Notes: generated by a model not told the origin, from the sequence alone. A stretch of 64,000 bases of DNA from Planctomycetota bacterium (GCA_027021385.1 JALUUL010000079.1:150519-214518), one strand, 5' to 3'. Positions 26,742-35,245 are shown, numbered from the stretch's first letter. Numbers and translations: made by a program.

Positions 26742-28586
26742 ATGGGTGATTCCGGTCGAGGCCAGGGAGCGTCCCTGGGCCAGCTCCTGGCCCTGCTCGG
26801 GGGCTATCTCCTCCGTTATCGGGGGCTGGTGGCCGGGATCCTCACCCTCGGTGTCCTCCAGGCCGCCATCACGAAGGCCCCGTATTTATTGATCAAGGAC
26901 GTCGTCGACGTCTTCAGTCCCCCGAGTTCCGGAGGGTCGGGATCGCTGCCCCTCTACGAAGCCCTCGAGAGCTTCAAGGACAGCCTCCTGGGGGCTCTGG
27001 GGCTCGAGGCCCTCCAGGGTTCGAGGGGGGTCGGGAATCGGCTCGCGGGGTCCTCCCTCCTCCTGGCGGTGCTCGCGGTCCTCGGGGGTGTCGTCATCTA
27101 TTTCTACCGCTACCTCTCGAATCTCGCGGCGACCAGGGTCGTCGTCGACATGAGGAACCGGCTCTGCAGCCATCTCCTGTTCCTACCTTCCGGCTACTTC
27201 GGGAAACAGAGGACGGGAGACCTGATTTCCAGGGTCTCGAACGATACGAACACGATCCGCCATTCGTTCACGCTCGTCTTCGAGAACGCGGTCCTGGAAC
27301 CCCTTTTCCTGCTCGTGAACATGGCGATCGCGTTCTCGGTGAACGCGGCGATGGGATGGTTCGTCGTATCGATGGTGCCGATCCTGGGCTTTCCGATGGC
27401 CCGTTTCGGCCGGAAGGTCCGGAAGGGGTCGGGGAAGAGCCTCGAGGCCCTCTCGGAGGCCACGGATGCGATGGCGCAGATGTTCGTGGGATACAGGACC
27501 GTCAAGTCCTACCGCCTGGAAGAGCAGGAACTCGAGGAGTTCGAACGGGTCAACCTGCGCTTCCTGAGACGGACGATGCGGATGGTGCGGGCCAAGGGGG
27601 CCTCCCAGGGCCTCCTCTACTTGACCTACATGCTCGGGTTCGCGGGCATGCTCTACGGTCTGCAGTTCCTACCCCGGGGGGACCTGGCGGCTCTCGGGAT
27701 CGGACTCGCGGCGGTCGGGACGAGCTACACGCACATCAAGCGGGCGGCCCGGACCTTCAACCTCCTGAAGGAATCCCAGGGCGCCCTGGATCGGATCCAG
27801 GAACTCATGACCCTGCCGAAGACGAAATCCGCCGGAGAGGGTGGAGTGCGACTCGAGCATCCGGAGGGGAGAGTCGTCTTCGAGAACGTGACCTTCGCCT
27901 ACGAGGAGGAAGCCGTTCTGTCGGACCTCAGTTTCGCCGTCGCTCCGGGGGAGAAGGTGGCCTTCGTGGGGCCGAGCGGCGCGGGCAAATCCACGATCCT
28001 GAACCTCCTGGCGCGCTTCCATTCCCCGAACGAGGGGCGCATCCTCTTCGACGGAATCCCGCTGGAGGAGATCGATCTGGATTCCTACCTCCGGCACGTC
28101 GCCCTCGTCGACCAGAGCCCCTTCCTGTTCCACAGATCGATCCGGGAGAACATCCTCCTGGGAAGGCCCGAGGCGAGCGGGGAAGAAGTGCGGGCCGCCG
28201 CCGAGGCCGCGCGGGTCATGGAGTTCGCCGAGCGGCTTCCCGAGGGGCTGGACACGATCGTGGGAGAGGCCGGGAGTCTCCTGTCGGGGGGGCAGCGCCA
28301 GAGGGTGACGATCGCGCGCGCGATGCTCCGCAATCCGGTGCTCCTTCTGCTCGACGAGGCGACGAGCGCCCTCGACACCGAGAGCGAACGGCTCGTCCAG
28401 GAGGCCCTGGACCGCCTGATGGAAGGGAAGACCTCGATCGTCATCGCCCACCGCCTCTCGACCGTCCGGAGCGCGGACCGGATCTTCGTGCTCGAGGGAG
28501 GGAGGATCCGGGAGGCCGGGAATCACGAGGACCTGATGCGGAAGGAGAACGGGCTCTACCGGCACCTGCACAGCCTGCAGTCCTGA
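26742..28586 (+). CDS. msbA: ABC exporter, MsbA-type
   Basis: This 614-residue half-transporter has six membrane helices in the first ~330 residues, with an ABC_membrane core (RLCSHLLFLPSGYFGKQRTGDLISRVSNDTN split over helices). The nucleotide-binding domain carries Walker A GPSGAGKST, Q-loop VDQSPFLF, signature LLSGGQRQRVTIARA, Walker B LLLLDEATSALD and the H-loop IAHRLST. Length and motifs fit MsbA-like lipid exporters. With lpxH elsewhere in the window a lipid A role is plausible, but peptide or drug export cannot be excluded. Confidence 0.85.
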   Translation: MGDSGRGQGASLGQLLALLGGYLLRYRGLVAGILTLGVLQAAITKAPYLLIKDVVDVFSPPSSGGSGSLPLYEALESFKDSLLGALGLEALQGSRGVGNRLAGSSLLLAVLAVLGGVVIYFYRYLSNLAATRVVVDMRNRLCSHLLFLPSGYFGKQRTGDLISRVSNDTNTIRHSFTLVFENAVLEPLFLLVNMAIAFSVNAAMGWFVVSMVPILGFPMARFGRKVRKGSGKSLEALSEATDAMAQMFVGYRTVKSYRLEEQELEEFERVNLRFLRRTMRMVRAKGASQGLLYLTYMLGFAGMLYGLQFLPRGDLAALGIGLAAVGTSYTHIKRAARTFNLLKESQGALDRIQELMTLPKTKSAGEGGVRLEHPEGRVVFENVTFAYEEEAVLSDLSFAVAPGEKVAFVGPSGAGKSTILNLLARFHSPNEGRILFDGIPLEEIDLDSYLRHVALVDQSPFLFHRSIRENILLGRPEASGEEVRAAAEAARVMEFAERLPEGLDTIVGEAGSLLSGGQRQRVTIARAMLRNPVLLLLDEATSALDTESERLVQEALDRLMEGKTSIVIAHRLSTVRSADRIFVLEGGRIREAGNHEDLMRKENGLYRHLHSLQS

Positions 28587-28608
28587 GGGGAGGACCTGCG
28601 GGCAGGAG

Positions 28609-29124
28609 TCAGGCCCCGGTCTCGGGGTCCGGCCCCAGGAGGACGACGGCCTGGACCTGGCAGAGTCCGGAAGCCTCCGATCTCCCTTCCCAGGTCTTTC
28701 CCTTGAGGTTGACGCGGTCCTCGGGAAGGTCGAGGCGTCGGGCCAGCGCCCTGCGGAGGAGGGGCCTGTGGGGGGCGATCCGGGGGCGATCGCAGACGAG
28801 GACGAGGTCGGCGGACAGGGGGCGCAAACCTCGCTCCCGGCACCGTTCGAGGGCCTCCTCGAGGAAGGTTCCCGAGTCCGCGTCCTTCCACCTGGGGGCG
28901 GTGTCGGGGAAGAGGGTCCCGAGGTCGTCGAGACCGGCCCCTCCGAGGAGGGCGTCGGTCAGGGCGTGGAGAAGGACGTCCCCGTCGGAGTGGCCCGCCG
29001 GGCCGACCTCGGAGTCGAGGACGACGCCCCCGAGGCGGCAGGGGCGCCCGGGCACGAGAACGTGGGTGTCGAGCCCGAGTCCGACTCGAGGAACGTTTCT
29101 CCAGGGGTCGGGTCTCGCGTTCAT
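28609..29124 (-). CDS. ispF: 2-C-methyl-D-erythritol 2,4-cyclodiphosphate synthase
   Basis: IspF catalyses the fifth step of the MEP isoprenoid pathway, forming MEcPP with release of CMP. The 171 residues include the metal-binding motif GLDTH near the N-terminus, the flexible loop AGHSDGDVLLHALTDALLGG, DLGTLFPD, and the C-terminal NLKGKTWEGRSEA (usual NVKATTTE). Its start overlaps the ispD stop by 4 nt, so the two consecutive-pathway enzymes are translationally coupled. Confidence 0.95.
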   Translation of the reverse strand: MNARPDPWRNVPRVGLGLDTHVLVPGRPCRLGGVVLDSEVGPAGHSDGDVLLHALTDALLGGAGLDDLGTLFPDTAPRWKDADSGTFLEEALERCRERGLRPLSADLVLVCDRPRIAPHRPLLRRALARRLDLPEDRVNLKGKTWEGRSEASGLCQVQAVVLLGPDPETGA

Positions 29125-29858
29125 GTCTCCTCCCGGTCGTGACGAAGGGTCTCCCGGGCGAGGGGCTCCAGGAGGGGCAGATCTTCCGGATAGGTCACCT
29201 TGAGGTTCGTCGTAGGTCCGAGCACGCAGCGGACCTCGAAGCCGAGGCGTTCCGCGAGGGAACTCTCGTCCGTTCCGCGGAGATCCCGGGTCCGGATCGC
29301 CTCCTGCATCCGTTCGAAGACCTCACGGCGGAAGACCTGGGGCGTGGCCGCGGCGCGGATCTCGCTTCTCGGAAGGGTCTCCTGGATCCGCCCCTCCGGA
29401 TCGACCCGCTTCAGCGTGTCCCGGACCGGATGGGCGCAGATCGCGGCTCCGGTCCGAAGGGCCGAGGAAAGGGCCTCGAGAGCCTGGCGTCGCGGAAAGA
29501 AGGGGCGAGCGGCGTCGTGGACGAGCACGAGATCGCAGGCGGAGAGTCCGGCCCCGCAGAGGGCGGCGTAGGCCTTCGCGCAGGATTCCTGGCGGTCGGC
29601 GCCGCCGTCGACGACCGCGAGGACCCGGGCGCGCTCGAGGGCCGGCCACAGGGGGGGAAGACCTCCGCTCCGCGCCGCGGGGTCGATCGTGAGGATCGTC
29701 CCGAGATGCCCGGGGAGAGCGGCGAGTCGCTCCGCGCACCACTGGAGAAGAGGACGCCCCTCGACCTCGAGGAAGGGTTTCGGGATCTCCCCGCCGAGCC
29801 GGGAACCCGAGCCCGCGGCGAGGAGGAGGGCGGCGAATCCGAAGCTCTCGTTCTCCAC
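29121..29858 (-). CDS. ispD: 2-C-methyl-D-erythritol 4-phosphate cytidylyltransferase
   Basis: IspD joins CTP and MEP to give CDP-ME. The 245 residues show the nucleotide-binding start ALLLAAGSGSRLGGEIPKPF with conserved Arg and Lys, then VDGGADRQESCAKAY, VLVHDAARPFFPR, PVRDTLKRVD, TPQVFRREV and the C-terminal NLKVTYPEDL. It starts at a GTG. It is divergently placed from ruvC, with 47 nt between the two starts. Confidence 0.96.
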   Translation of the reverse strand: MENESFGFAALLLAAGSGSRLGGEIPKPFLEVEGRPLLQWCAERLAALPGHLGTILTIDPAARSGGLPPLWPALERARVLAVVDGGADRQESCAKAYAALCGAGLSACDLVLVHDAARPFFPRRQALEALSSALRTGAAICAHPVRDTLKRVDPEGRIQETLPRSEIRAAATPQVFRREVFERMQEAIRTRDLRGTDESSLAERLGFEVRCVLGPTTNLKVTYPEDLPLLEPLARETLRHDREET

Positions 29859-29891
29859 CCGCGCATGATCGCCTCTCCCCCTTCGTTCTGC

Positions 29892-29897
29892 TAGCTT
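29892..29897 (+). promoter_or_regulatory. extended -10-like box before ruvC
   Basis: TAGCTT is preceded by an upstream TG (TGCTAGCTT) and ends 8 nt before the ruvC ATG, so transcription could start at or next to the start codon. No -35 is evident. Confidence 0.35.
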
Positions 29898-29905
29898 GGT
29901 CCGCG

Positions 29906-30490
29906 ATGCGCATCCTCGGTATCGATCCCGGGACCCGGGTCGCGGGGTACGGCTGCCTCGACCTTCCGGAAGCCGGACCGCGTCCGGAGGGCGGGGGGAA
30001 CTTCGCGAACGAGCGGGCCCCCGTGGGAGGGGGACGGCCCAGGCTCCGGGAGGCGGGACTCCTTCGCCTGGGACCTTCCTCCCTGCCCGTTCCGCGACGC
30101 CTCCTTCGCCTGGCGGAACTCCTCGAGGAACGGATCGAGGCGCTTCGGCCGCGGGTCCTCGTCGTCGAGGAGGCCTTCGCGGGGCGTGGCCTCCAGGCCG
30201 CCTTGCGTCTCGGTGAAGCGCGGGGGGTCGTGCTCCTGACCGCGATCCGGGCGGGCCTGGAGATCGCGCAGTATCCGCCGGCGACGATCAAGCGGAGGGT
30301 GGCCGGAAACGGGCGCAGCAGCAAGGAGCAGATGGCCCGCCTCCTGGCGGCCAGCCTCGAGGCCCCTCCGAGGGCCATGGAGGGCATGCCCCTCGATGCC
30401 TCCGACGCTCTCGCCGCCGCTCTTTGCCACGCGCTGAGCCTCGGGGGTAGGGTGGAAAAAGTCCCGACCCCCGGCCCCGGCCGCACTTGA
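29906..30490 (+). CDS. ruvC: Holliday junction resolvase RuvC
   Basis: RuvC is the endonuclease that resolves Holliday junctions with RuvAB. The first catalytic Asp is D7 in MRILGIDPGT, the Glu lies in VLVVEEAFAGRG, and the last acidic pair in DASDALAAALCH. The conserved LGEARGV and YPPATIKRRVAGNG segments are present. At 194 residues it is longer than E. coli RuvC because of an insert of roughly 20 residues rich in Gly/Pro/Arg at ~25-60. No ruvA or ruvB is in the window. Confidence 0.93.
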   Translation: MRILGIDPGTRVAGYGCLDLPEAGPRPEGGGNFANERAPVGGGRPRLREAGLLRLGPSSLPVPRRLLRLAELLEERIEALRPRVLVVEEAFAGRGLQAALRLGEARGVVLLTAIRAGLEIAQYPPATIKRRVAGNGRSSKEQMARLLAASLEAPPRAMEGMPLDASDALAAALCHALSLGGRVEKVPTPGPGRT

Positions 30491-30663
30491 ACCCCCCTTG
30501 CCGCCGTGGTAACAAGAACGGGCTTCCAGGTGGGAACCCTTCGCAAAGGGGGACTGAGGACCGGTACTTTTCTTTCGAGGAAGGGGGCGGGCCGCGAGGC
30601 ACCGTCCTCCGGAGGTCCGGAGGAGAGGATCTTCCGGGCGATCCGGGAACCCAGGTCCCGAAC

Positions 30664-31656
30664 ATGATTTCCGGTCCGATACCACCTCATCCCCGTCTCG
30701 TGGTCGAAGGTCTGCTCCGCTTCCACCGGAGCCGGAAGCAGGGGGAGGCGGCCCCGCCGGCCGAGGACCCCGGTCTTCCGGTCCCCTCCGGCGCCGATTT
30801 CCTCGAAGAAGGTCTCGAACTCTTCGAGCAGGACCTCGTCCTCGAGGAGGGTTTGGCCATCGATTTCTTCGGAAAGGACGCGGGGGGGGCTCCGGTCGCC
30901 GTCCTCGCCAGCGAGGAGGAGGAGCAGGATGAACTCCCGCTTCGTCTCCTCGACCTCGATGCATGGTTCCGGCGCGGGCGGACCCTGCCCCGGGGTCTCC
31001 TGGCCCAGGCCTGTCCCGCCCTCGCGAAGGTCGAACTCGGGCATGGACTGCGCTTTGTCCTCGTCGCACATTCCTATGAGTCCCGATTCCTCGAACGCCT
31101 CCAGGGGCTGGACGCCCTGGACCTGACCGTCCTCGAGTTCGGAAGGCTCAGGGTGAGGGGCGAGGGGCTCTGGTTCCTGCGCGCCCTTCCCCCCTGGGAC
31201 GGGGACCGGGACGGCCGGCGTCCGCTGCCCGAGGGCCTGGCCGACGAGGACATGCGGGGGCTCGTGGCCCGCCTGATGGATCGGGTGCACGAGATCGATC
31301 CCCGGCCCGTGATCCAGGGCGATCGCTACCACCGTGAAATCTGGCTGCGAGGGGGCGTGCACTTCCGGGTGGAAGTGGACGGCGCTTCCGTGGAGATTCG
31401 GATCCCCGAGAAGGGGCAGCATTGGATCCTCGGGGACGAGGGGGACATCGACAGGATCCTCGACGCCCTGCTCCGGGTGGAGCTCGAGAGGGAAGCTCTC
31501 GGCGTGCCTTCCCGGGACGGGGACGCAGAATGGGAATCGCCGAGGAGGAAGAACGGCTCCCTGTCCACCCGCTCGGAGGACTCCGGGTCCGGGGGGACTC
31601 TCGGGGGGCGGGTTCATCTCTCCGAGGAGGAAATGGCGGCCTTCTTTCCAGATTGA
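30664..31656 (+). CDS. hypothetical protein upstream of the MinD-like ATPase
   Basis: This 330-residue soluble protein is not firmly recognised. Residues ~35-170 (LEEGLAIDFFGKDAGGAPVAVLAS... LRFVLVAHSYESRFLERLQGLDALDLTVLEFG) recall the alpha/beta core of restriction-endonuclease-like folds, where a 'VxELK' strand would carry the catalytic acids. Here that strand reads VAVLASEEEEQ, so nuclease activity is doubtful. The C-terminal ~120 residues form a second alpha/beta unit and a short tail. The ATG at 30664 is chosen because upstream codons are low-complexity. No clear SD. Confidence 0.6.
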   Translation: MISGPIPPHPRLVVEGLLRFHRSRKQGEAAPPAEDPGLPVPSGADFLEEGLELFEQDLVLEEGLAIDFFGKDAGGAPVAVLASEEEEQDELPLRLLDLDAWFRRGRTLPRGLLAQACPALAKVELGHGLRFVLVAHSYESRFLERLQGLDALDLTVLEFGRLRVRGEGLWFLRALPPWDGDRDGRRPLPEGLADEDMRGLVARLMDRVHEIDPRPVIQGDRYHREIWLRGGVHFRVEVDGASVEIRIPEKGQHWILGDEGDIDRILDALLRVELEREALGVPSRDGDAEWESPRRKNGSLSTRSEDSGSGGTLGGRVHLSEEEMAAFFPD

Positions 31657-31913
31657 ACGAAGACCGCCCGGCTCTTTTCCGGGATGAAGCCGGCCCTCCC
31701 CGGGCTCCTCGAGTCGCGGGGAAACGGCCGGGGAACGGCCGCCCTTTTTCAGGGGGGCGGCGAGGACCAGCGCGGACCGGGAGTCCGGCGGGGAGGTCCA
31801 TCGAGGATCCCCCGCCGGGGTCGCGGACCGCCGGAATCCGGAGTCAGGGTCATGACCACGATTCCTTCGAGCGGATCGCCGTTTGGCGCCCCCTGGGGGC
31901 GGGAGGAGGGGCG

Positions 31914-32849
31914 ATGAGTCTCCAGGACCTCCTCCAGGGCCGGATGCCCCGCATCTTCGACCGTCTCCGGGGAGGACGGGATCCGAGCCTTCGGCTGGGG
32001 AAGGGGATTCCGACGATCGGGGTCGCCTCGGGGAAGGGGGGGACCGGAAAGACCTTCTGCACCGTGAATCTCGGCGTTCTGCTCGCGGGGGAGCGGGAAC
32101 GCGTCACGGTCCTCGACGCCGACCTCGGGCTCGGGAACGCCCATCTCCTGCTGGGCCTGCGCCCGACGAAGAACCTTCAGGACTTCCTCGAGGAACGGAG
32201 CGGGCTTCGGGAACTCCTGCAGGTCTCGAAATACGGGGTCGACGTCCTTCCCGGAGGTTCGGGGATCAGTCGCCTCTGCCAGCTCGAGGATGTGGAGATG
32301 CGCCGTCTTGCACGGAGTCTTTCCGGAGAGCTGCCCCGGGCCCGCACCCTGCTCGTGGATTCGGCCGCCGGCATCTCGCCCCAGACCTTGAAGTTTCTGA
32401 TAGCCGCCGATCTCGTCCTCCTGGTCGTCACCCCGGAGGTGACGTCCTTGACGGACGCCTACGCGATGATCAAGTGCCTGCACCTTCGCGGGATGGAATC
32501 GCGAATCGCCGTGCTCGTGAACCGGGCGGATGACGAGGGACAGGCCCTGGAAGCCATGCACAGGGTCCAGGAAGTCGCGAAACGTTTCCTGGACCTGCAC
32601 GTCGAAGGTTGCGGTTGGGTTCCCGAGGATCCGGCGGTGCGAGGGGCCTTGGCCTCCAGGATCCCGATCGTCGTCAGGGCGCCCCATGCTCCGGCTTCCC
32701 GGGGATTGAGGCTTTGCGCGCAACGTCTCGAGGAGATGCTCATCGGACTCCCCGCGCGTAGGACCTTCCCTTCCCGGGTGCCGGGTCGTTCCGCATCCGC
32801 CTTCTCCGAGACCGGAGGAAGGGGGGGGAGGAGACGGCGAACGCGCTGA
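31914..32849 (+). CDS. MinD/FlhG-family ATPase
   Basis: This 311-residue SIMIBI ATPase has the deviant Walker A KGGTGKT (41-47) in TIGVASGKGGTGKTFCTVNL, switch I DADLGLGNAHLLLGL and the Walker B-like LLVDSAAGISPQTLKFL. The later VVTPEVTSLTDAYAMIK is strongly FlhG/FleN-like. FlhG proteins control flagellar number or placement, and MinD relatives place other cell-pole structures. No flagellar gene is present here, so the cargo is unknown. The Arg-rich C-terminal tail could bind membrane or DNA. SD GGGAGGAGGGG precedes the ATG. Confidence 0.88.
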   Translation: MSLQDLLQGRMPRIFDRLRGGRDPSLRLGKGIPTIGVASGKGGTGKTFCTVNLGVLLAGERERVTVLDADLGLGNAHLLLGLRPTKNLQDFLEERSGLRELLQVSKYGVDVLPGGSGISRLCQLEDVEMRRLARSLSGELPRARTLLVDSAAGISPQTLKFLIAADLVLLVVTPEVTSLTDAYAMIKCLHLRGMESRIAVLVNRADDEGQALEAMHRVQEVAKRFLDLHVEGCGWVPEDPAVRGALASRIPIVVRAPHAPASRGLRLCAQRLEEMLIGLPARRTFPSRVPGRSASAFSETGGRGGRRRRTR

Positions 32850-32915
32850 GTCGACGTCGCTCCTGCCGTGAGGAGAGGCAGAGGGAAAGACTCCGCGGTT
32901 TCCGGAAGGAGGGGA

Positions 32916-33278
32916 ATGGCTCCGGGATCGAATCCAAGGACCCGCCGGACGGGACGGGTCGCCGTTGCGATCCTGTGCGCCTGCATGGTGGCCAGGGCCT
33001 TCGTATCGGGGGTCACACGGGACCTCGGGCCCCCGGTGGATCGCGAGGGGATCCTGATCCCCCTGCGGCTGGATCCTGCCCGCTGCTCCTGGAGGGATCT
33101 GACCGTGCTGCCGGGACTCGGAGAGGCGAGGGCGAGAGTCCTCTGGACCGCGTGGAGGAGGAGGGGCCCTCTGAGTCGCGGAGATCTCCGTTCCCTTCCG
33201 GGCTTCGGCGAGGAAACGGTCGAAGGCCTGCGTGATTTCCTGCGGGTCGCGGAGGAGGTTGATCTCCACGGTCGTTGA
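32916..33278 (+). CDS. ComEA-like helix-hairpin-helix protein
   Basis: This 120-residue protein has an N-terminal signal or anchor (RVAVAILCACMVARAFV) after a basic start. Its C-terminal ~60 residues hold two helix-hairpin-helix motifs: LTVLPGLGEARARVL and LRSLPGFGEETVEGL. This matches ComEA-type DNA-binding proteins of the periplasm, used in DNA uptake. A longer GTG start at 32868 is possible, but GGAAGGAGGGG directly precedes the ATG at 32916. No other competence gene is in the window. Confidence 0.8.
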   Translation: MAPGSNPRTRRTGRVAVAILCACMVARAFVSGVTRDLGPPVDREGILIPLRLDPARCSWRDLTVLPGLGEARARVLWTAWRRRGPLSRGDLRSLPGFGEETVEGLRDFLRVAEEVDLHGR

Positions 33279-33359
33279 GCAGGGACGACATTCCTTGGAA
33301 ACCGGGACCTTTTCGCGGTTCGGGTCCTCCTTCGATACGGAATCCCGGGTCGTGGGGGA

Positions 33360-33365
33360 TAGAAT
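33360..33365 (+). promoter_or_regulatory. -10-like box TAGAAT 8 nt before nadC
   Basis: TAGAAT ends 8 nt before the nadC ATG, so the transcript start would fall within about 2 nt of the start codon. There is no SD before nadC, consistent with a leaderless mRNA. The -35 is unclear. Confidence 0.4.
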
Positions 33366-33373
33366 CCCGTCCC

Positions 33374-34276
33374 ATGCATCTTCCCCAAGACCTCGTCCGC
33401 AAGCACGTGGCCCTGGCCCTCGAGGAGGACCTCGGGGAACGAGGGGACCTGAGTTCGGAGGCGGTGATCCCCGAGGAACGCCGGGTTTCCGGGCGGATCC
33501 TCGCGCGCCGTCCGGGGATTCTCGCCGGCGTCGACCTCGCGCGCGCGACCTTCCGGCAGCTGGACCCCGAAATCCTGTTCCCCGAGGGGAAGCGGGACGG
33601 GGAGTTCTTCGAACCGGGGGAGATCCTCCTCTCGATCGAGGGGAAGGCCAGGACCCTGCTCGCGGGGGAGCGGACGGCGCTCAATTTCCTCCAGCACCTC
33701 TGCGGAGTCGCGACCTTGACCCGTTCCTTCGTCGAGGCCCTCCGGGGAAGCGGCGCGATCCTCCTCGACACGCGGAAGACGACCCCCGGGCTCCGCTTCC
33801 TGGAGAAATACGCGGTCAAGGTCGGCGGGGGGGAGAATCACCGCTTCGGGCTCTTCGACCGGGTCCTCCTCAAGGAGAACCATTTCGCCCTCTCCGGGAA
33901 CGGTCTCGATGCCGAGGGGTTCCAGAGGACCGTGGCGGCTGCGGTCGACCATTCGGGACATGCGGGCCCGGTGGCCGTCGAAGTCCGGGACCTGGAGGAG
34001 GCCCGGGCCGCTCTGGAGGGCGGGGCTGACATCCTCCTCCTCGATAATTTCGATCTCGAGACCCTGCGGAGGACGGTCCCCATCCTCCGCGAGACCGCTC
34101 GGGCTCTCGATCGGGAGGTCGAGATCGAGGCGAGCGGAGGGATCACGCTGGAGAACGCCGCCGCCGTCGCCGCCTCCGGGGTGGATCGGATCTCGGTCGG
34201 AGCCTTGACCCACTCCGCTCCGGCCGTCGACCTGAGTCTCCTGGTCGAGGGGCTGCCCTTCGACGGGGTTTCGTGA
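33374..34276 (+). CDS. nadC: nicotinate-nucleotide pyrophosphorylase (quinolinate phosphoribosyltransferase)
   Basis: NadC makes nicotinate mononucleotide from quinolinate and PRPP in NAD synthesis. The 300 residues show ALEEDLGERGDLSSEAVIP, ERTALNFLQHLCGVATLT, the active-site DTRKTTPGLRFLEKYAVKVGG segment, GGENHRFGLFDRVLLKENH, ADILLLDNFD, and the C-terminal IEASGGITLENAAAVAASGVDRISVGALTHS. The order and length fit NadC throughout. Its 3' end overlaps the VanZ-like gene by 4 nt. Confidence 0.96.
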   Translation: MHLPQDLVRKHVALALEEDLGERGDLSSEAVIPEERRVSGRILARRPGILAGVDLARATFRQLDPEILFPEGKRDGEFFEPGEILLSIEGKARTLLAGERTALNFLQHLCGVATLTRSFVEALRGSGAILLDTRKTTPGLRFLEKYAVKVGGGENHRFGLFDRVLLKENHFALSGNGLDAEGFQRTVAAAVDHSGHAGPVAVEVRDLEEARAALEGGADILLLDNFDLETLRRTVPILRETARALDREVEIEASGGITLENAAAVAASGVDRISVGALTHSAPAVDLSLLVEGLPFDGVS

Positions 34277-34740
34277 GCGGGACACCGGCCAGGTCGTTCG
34301 CGTCCCGCCTTTTCTATCTCTTCTTGGCCCTCCTCTGGGGAACGGGGATCCACTTCCTGACCGTGGCCCCCCCGAGGGTGGGTCCGTCCTCGTTCCTCTG
34401 GACCTACCTGCGGAACGGAGGCCACGCCTTCCTCTTTTCCGTTCTTGCCCTCCTCCTCGGGCTGGGATTCCCGGGAGGCGGAAAGCGAAGGTCGATCCTC
34501 TGGATCCTGGCCAGCGCCTTCGGCTTCTTCGAGGAATGGAGCCAGCTCTCGGTCCCGGGGCGGAGCGCCAGCCTTTTCGACGCGGCGACGGATGCTGCCG
34601 GCGCGGCCTTCGGGGCCGAAATCGCCGCCTGGGTGCTCGCCGGGAACCCCCTGCGGGAGTCGGGGATCCGGATCCGGCGTCTGATCCTCCTCGCCCTCCC
34701 CTGTCTCCTCTTCCCTCTCGCGGACACCTTCTTCGGCTGA
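34273..34740 (+). CDS. VanZ-like membrane protein
   Basis: This 155-residue integral membrane protein has about four to five helices. The VanZ-like features are LLWGTGIHFLTVAPPR after the first helix, RNGGHAFLFSVLALLLGLGF with the conserved His, and FGFFEEWSQLSVPGRSASLFDAATDAAGAAFG with the conserved Glu and Asp. It starts at a GTG overlapping the nadC stop, so the two are coupled, although no functional link is known. VanZ-type proteins are associated with cell-envelope stress or teicoplanin resistance in some bacteria; the role here is unknown. Confidence 0.8.
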   Translation: MSGTPARSFASRLFYLFLALLWGTGIHFLTVAPPRVGPSSFLWTYLRNGGHAFLFSVLALLLGLGFPGGGKRRSILWILASAFGFFEEWSQLSVPGRSASLFDAATDAAGAAFGAEIAAWVLAGNPLRESGIRIRRLILLALPCLLFPLADTFFG

Positions 34741-34860
34741 GCTTCCCTTCCCGACCGTCCCGCCGGGAGGACGGGGGTCCCCGGCGGAGGGCGTTCCCGG
34801 GGAGGATCCGGGGGGCTCCCGGCGGCACGCGGTCTGCGGACCCGTTCCCGGTCACCATCC

Positions 34861-34868
34861 AGGAGGTG
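34861..34868 (+). promoter_or_regulatory. near-perfect Shine-Dalgarno of the small secreted protein
   Basis: AGGAGGTG is complementary to the 16S rRNA 3' end over eight bases and lies 4 nt before the ATG at 34873. It is one of the strongest ribosome binding sites in the window, implying high expression of the small gene. Confidence 0.75.
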
Positions 34869-34872
34869 AATC

Positions 34873-35187
34873 ATGCGGGTCGGGTTGACGGTGTTGCTTC
34901 TCGTTCTTTCCGCTTCCCCCTCGAGATCCCAGGTCCGAGTGACGGGGGGCGTCGTTCTCGGCCGGAATCCGGGGCTGAGGGTCCACGTGGATCTCGGCGG
35001 CCATCGAAGACGCCTGAGGGTCTGCAAGGGGCACTACCTGCGGCGGAGGGTCCGCGTCCATCTGCCTCCGCGTTACGTCTGGCGCCGCCTGCGCCATGGC
35101 GGGTTCCGGAGAATCCGTCTCCGAGCCGGAGGCTATGTCTGGCGCTGGCGCCTCGCGCGCGTCGCCTGCGACGGCTCGTGCCGTTGA
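34873..35187 (+). CDS. small Arg-rich secreted protein
   Basis: This 104-residue precursor has a signal peptide (MRVGLTVLLLVLSASPSRSQ). The mature ~84 residues are very rich in Arg, Val, Tyr and Trp, with repeated RRLR/RYVW/WRW elements such as PRYVWRRLRHGGFRRIRLRAGGYVW. Two Cys (one mid-chain, two near the end in ACDGSC) could allow a disulphide. The family is not recognised. Strong basicity suggests binding to LPS, nucleic acid or another polyanion at the surface. The very strong SD supports it being a real, well-expressed gene. There is no operon partner. Confidence 0.7.
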   Translation: MRVGLTVLLLVLSASPSRSQVRVTGGVVLGRNPGLRVHVDLGGHRRRLRVCKGHYLRRRVRVHLPPRYVWRRLRHGGFRRIRLRAGGYVWRWRLARVACDGSCR

Positions 35188-35239
35188 GCGTCCCCGACCC
35201 CCGGAATCCGGGAACCCTGAGCTTCTCGGGAGAGGGGGC

Positions 35240-35245
35240 TATGAT
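35240..35245 (+). promoter_or_regulatory. -10-like box TATGAT 7 nt before purB
   Basis: TATGAT overlaps the in-frame ATG at 35241 and ends 7 nt before the ATG at 35253. If it is the -10 element, translation must start at 35253 on an almost leaderless transcript. A weak -35 (CTGAGC) lies 17 nt upstream. Confidence 0.45.

Noticed and set aside
29323..31617. A 764-codon minus-strand ORF
   Set aside because: It overlaps ispD in another frame and runs antisense to ruvC; the sequence is Arg/Pro/Gly-rich without domains.
31684..31917. A 77-codon ORF whose stop overlaps the MinD-like start
   Set aside because: The overlap is tempting, but the translation is Gly/Arg/Pro-rich with no SD; the 257-nt gap is better called non-coding.
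31914..32849. Evidence for a flagellar cluster around the FlhG-like gene
   Set aside because: No flagellin, FlhF, basal-body or chemotaxis gene is found in the flanking 30 kb on either side, so only the family is named.
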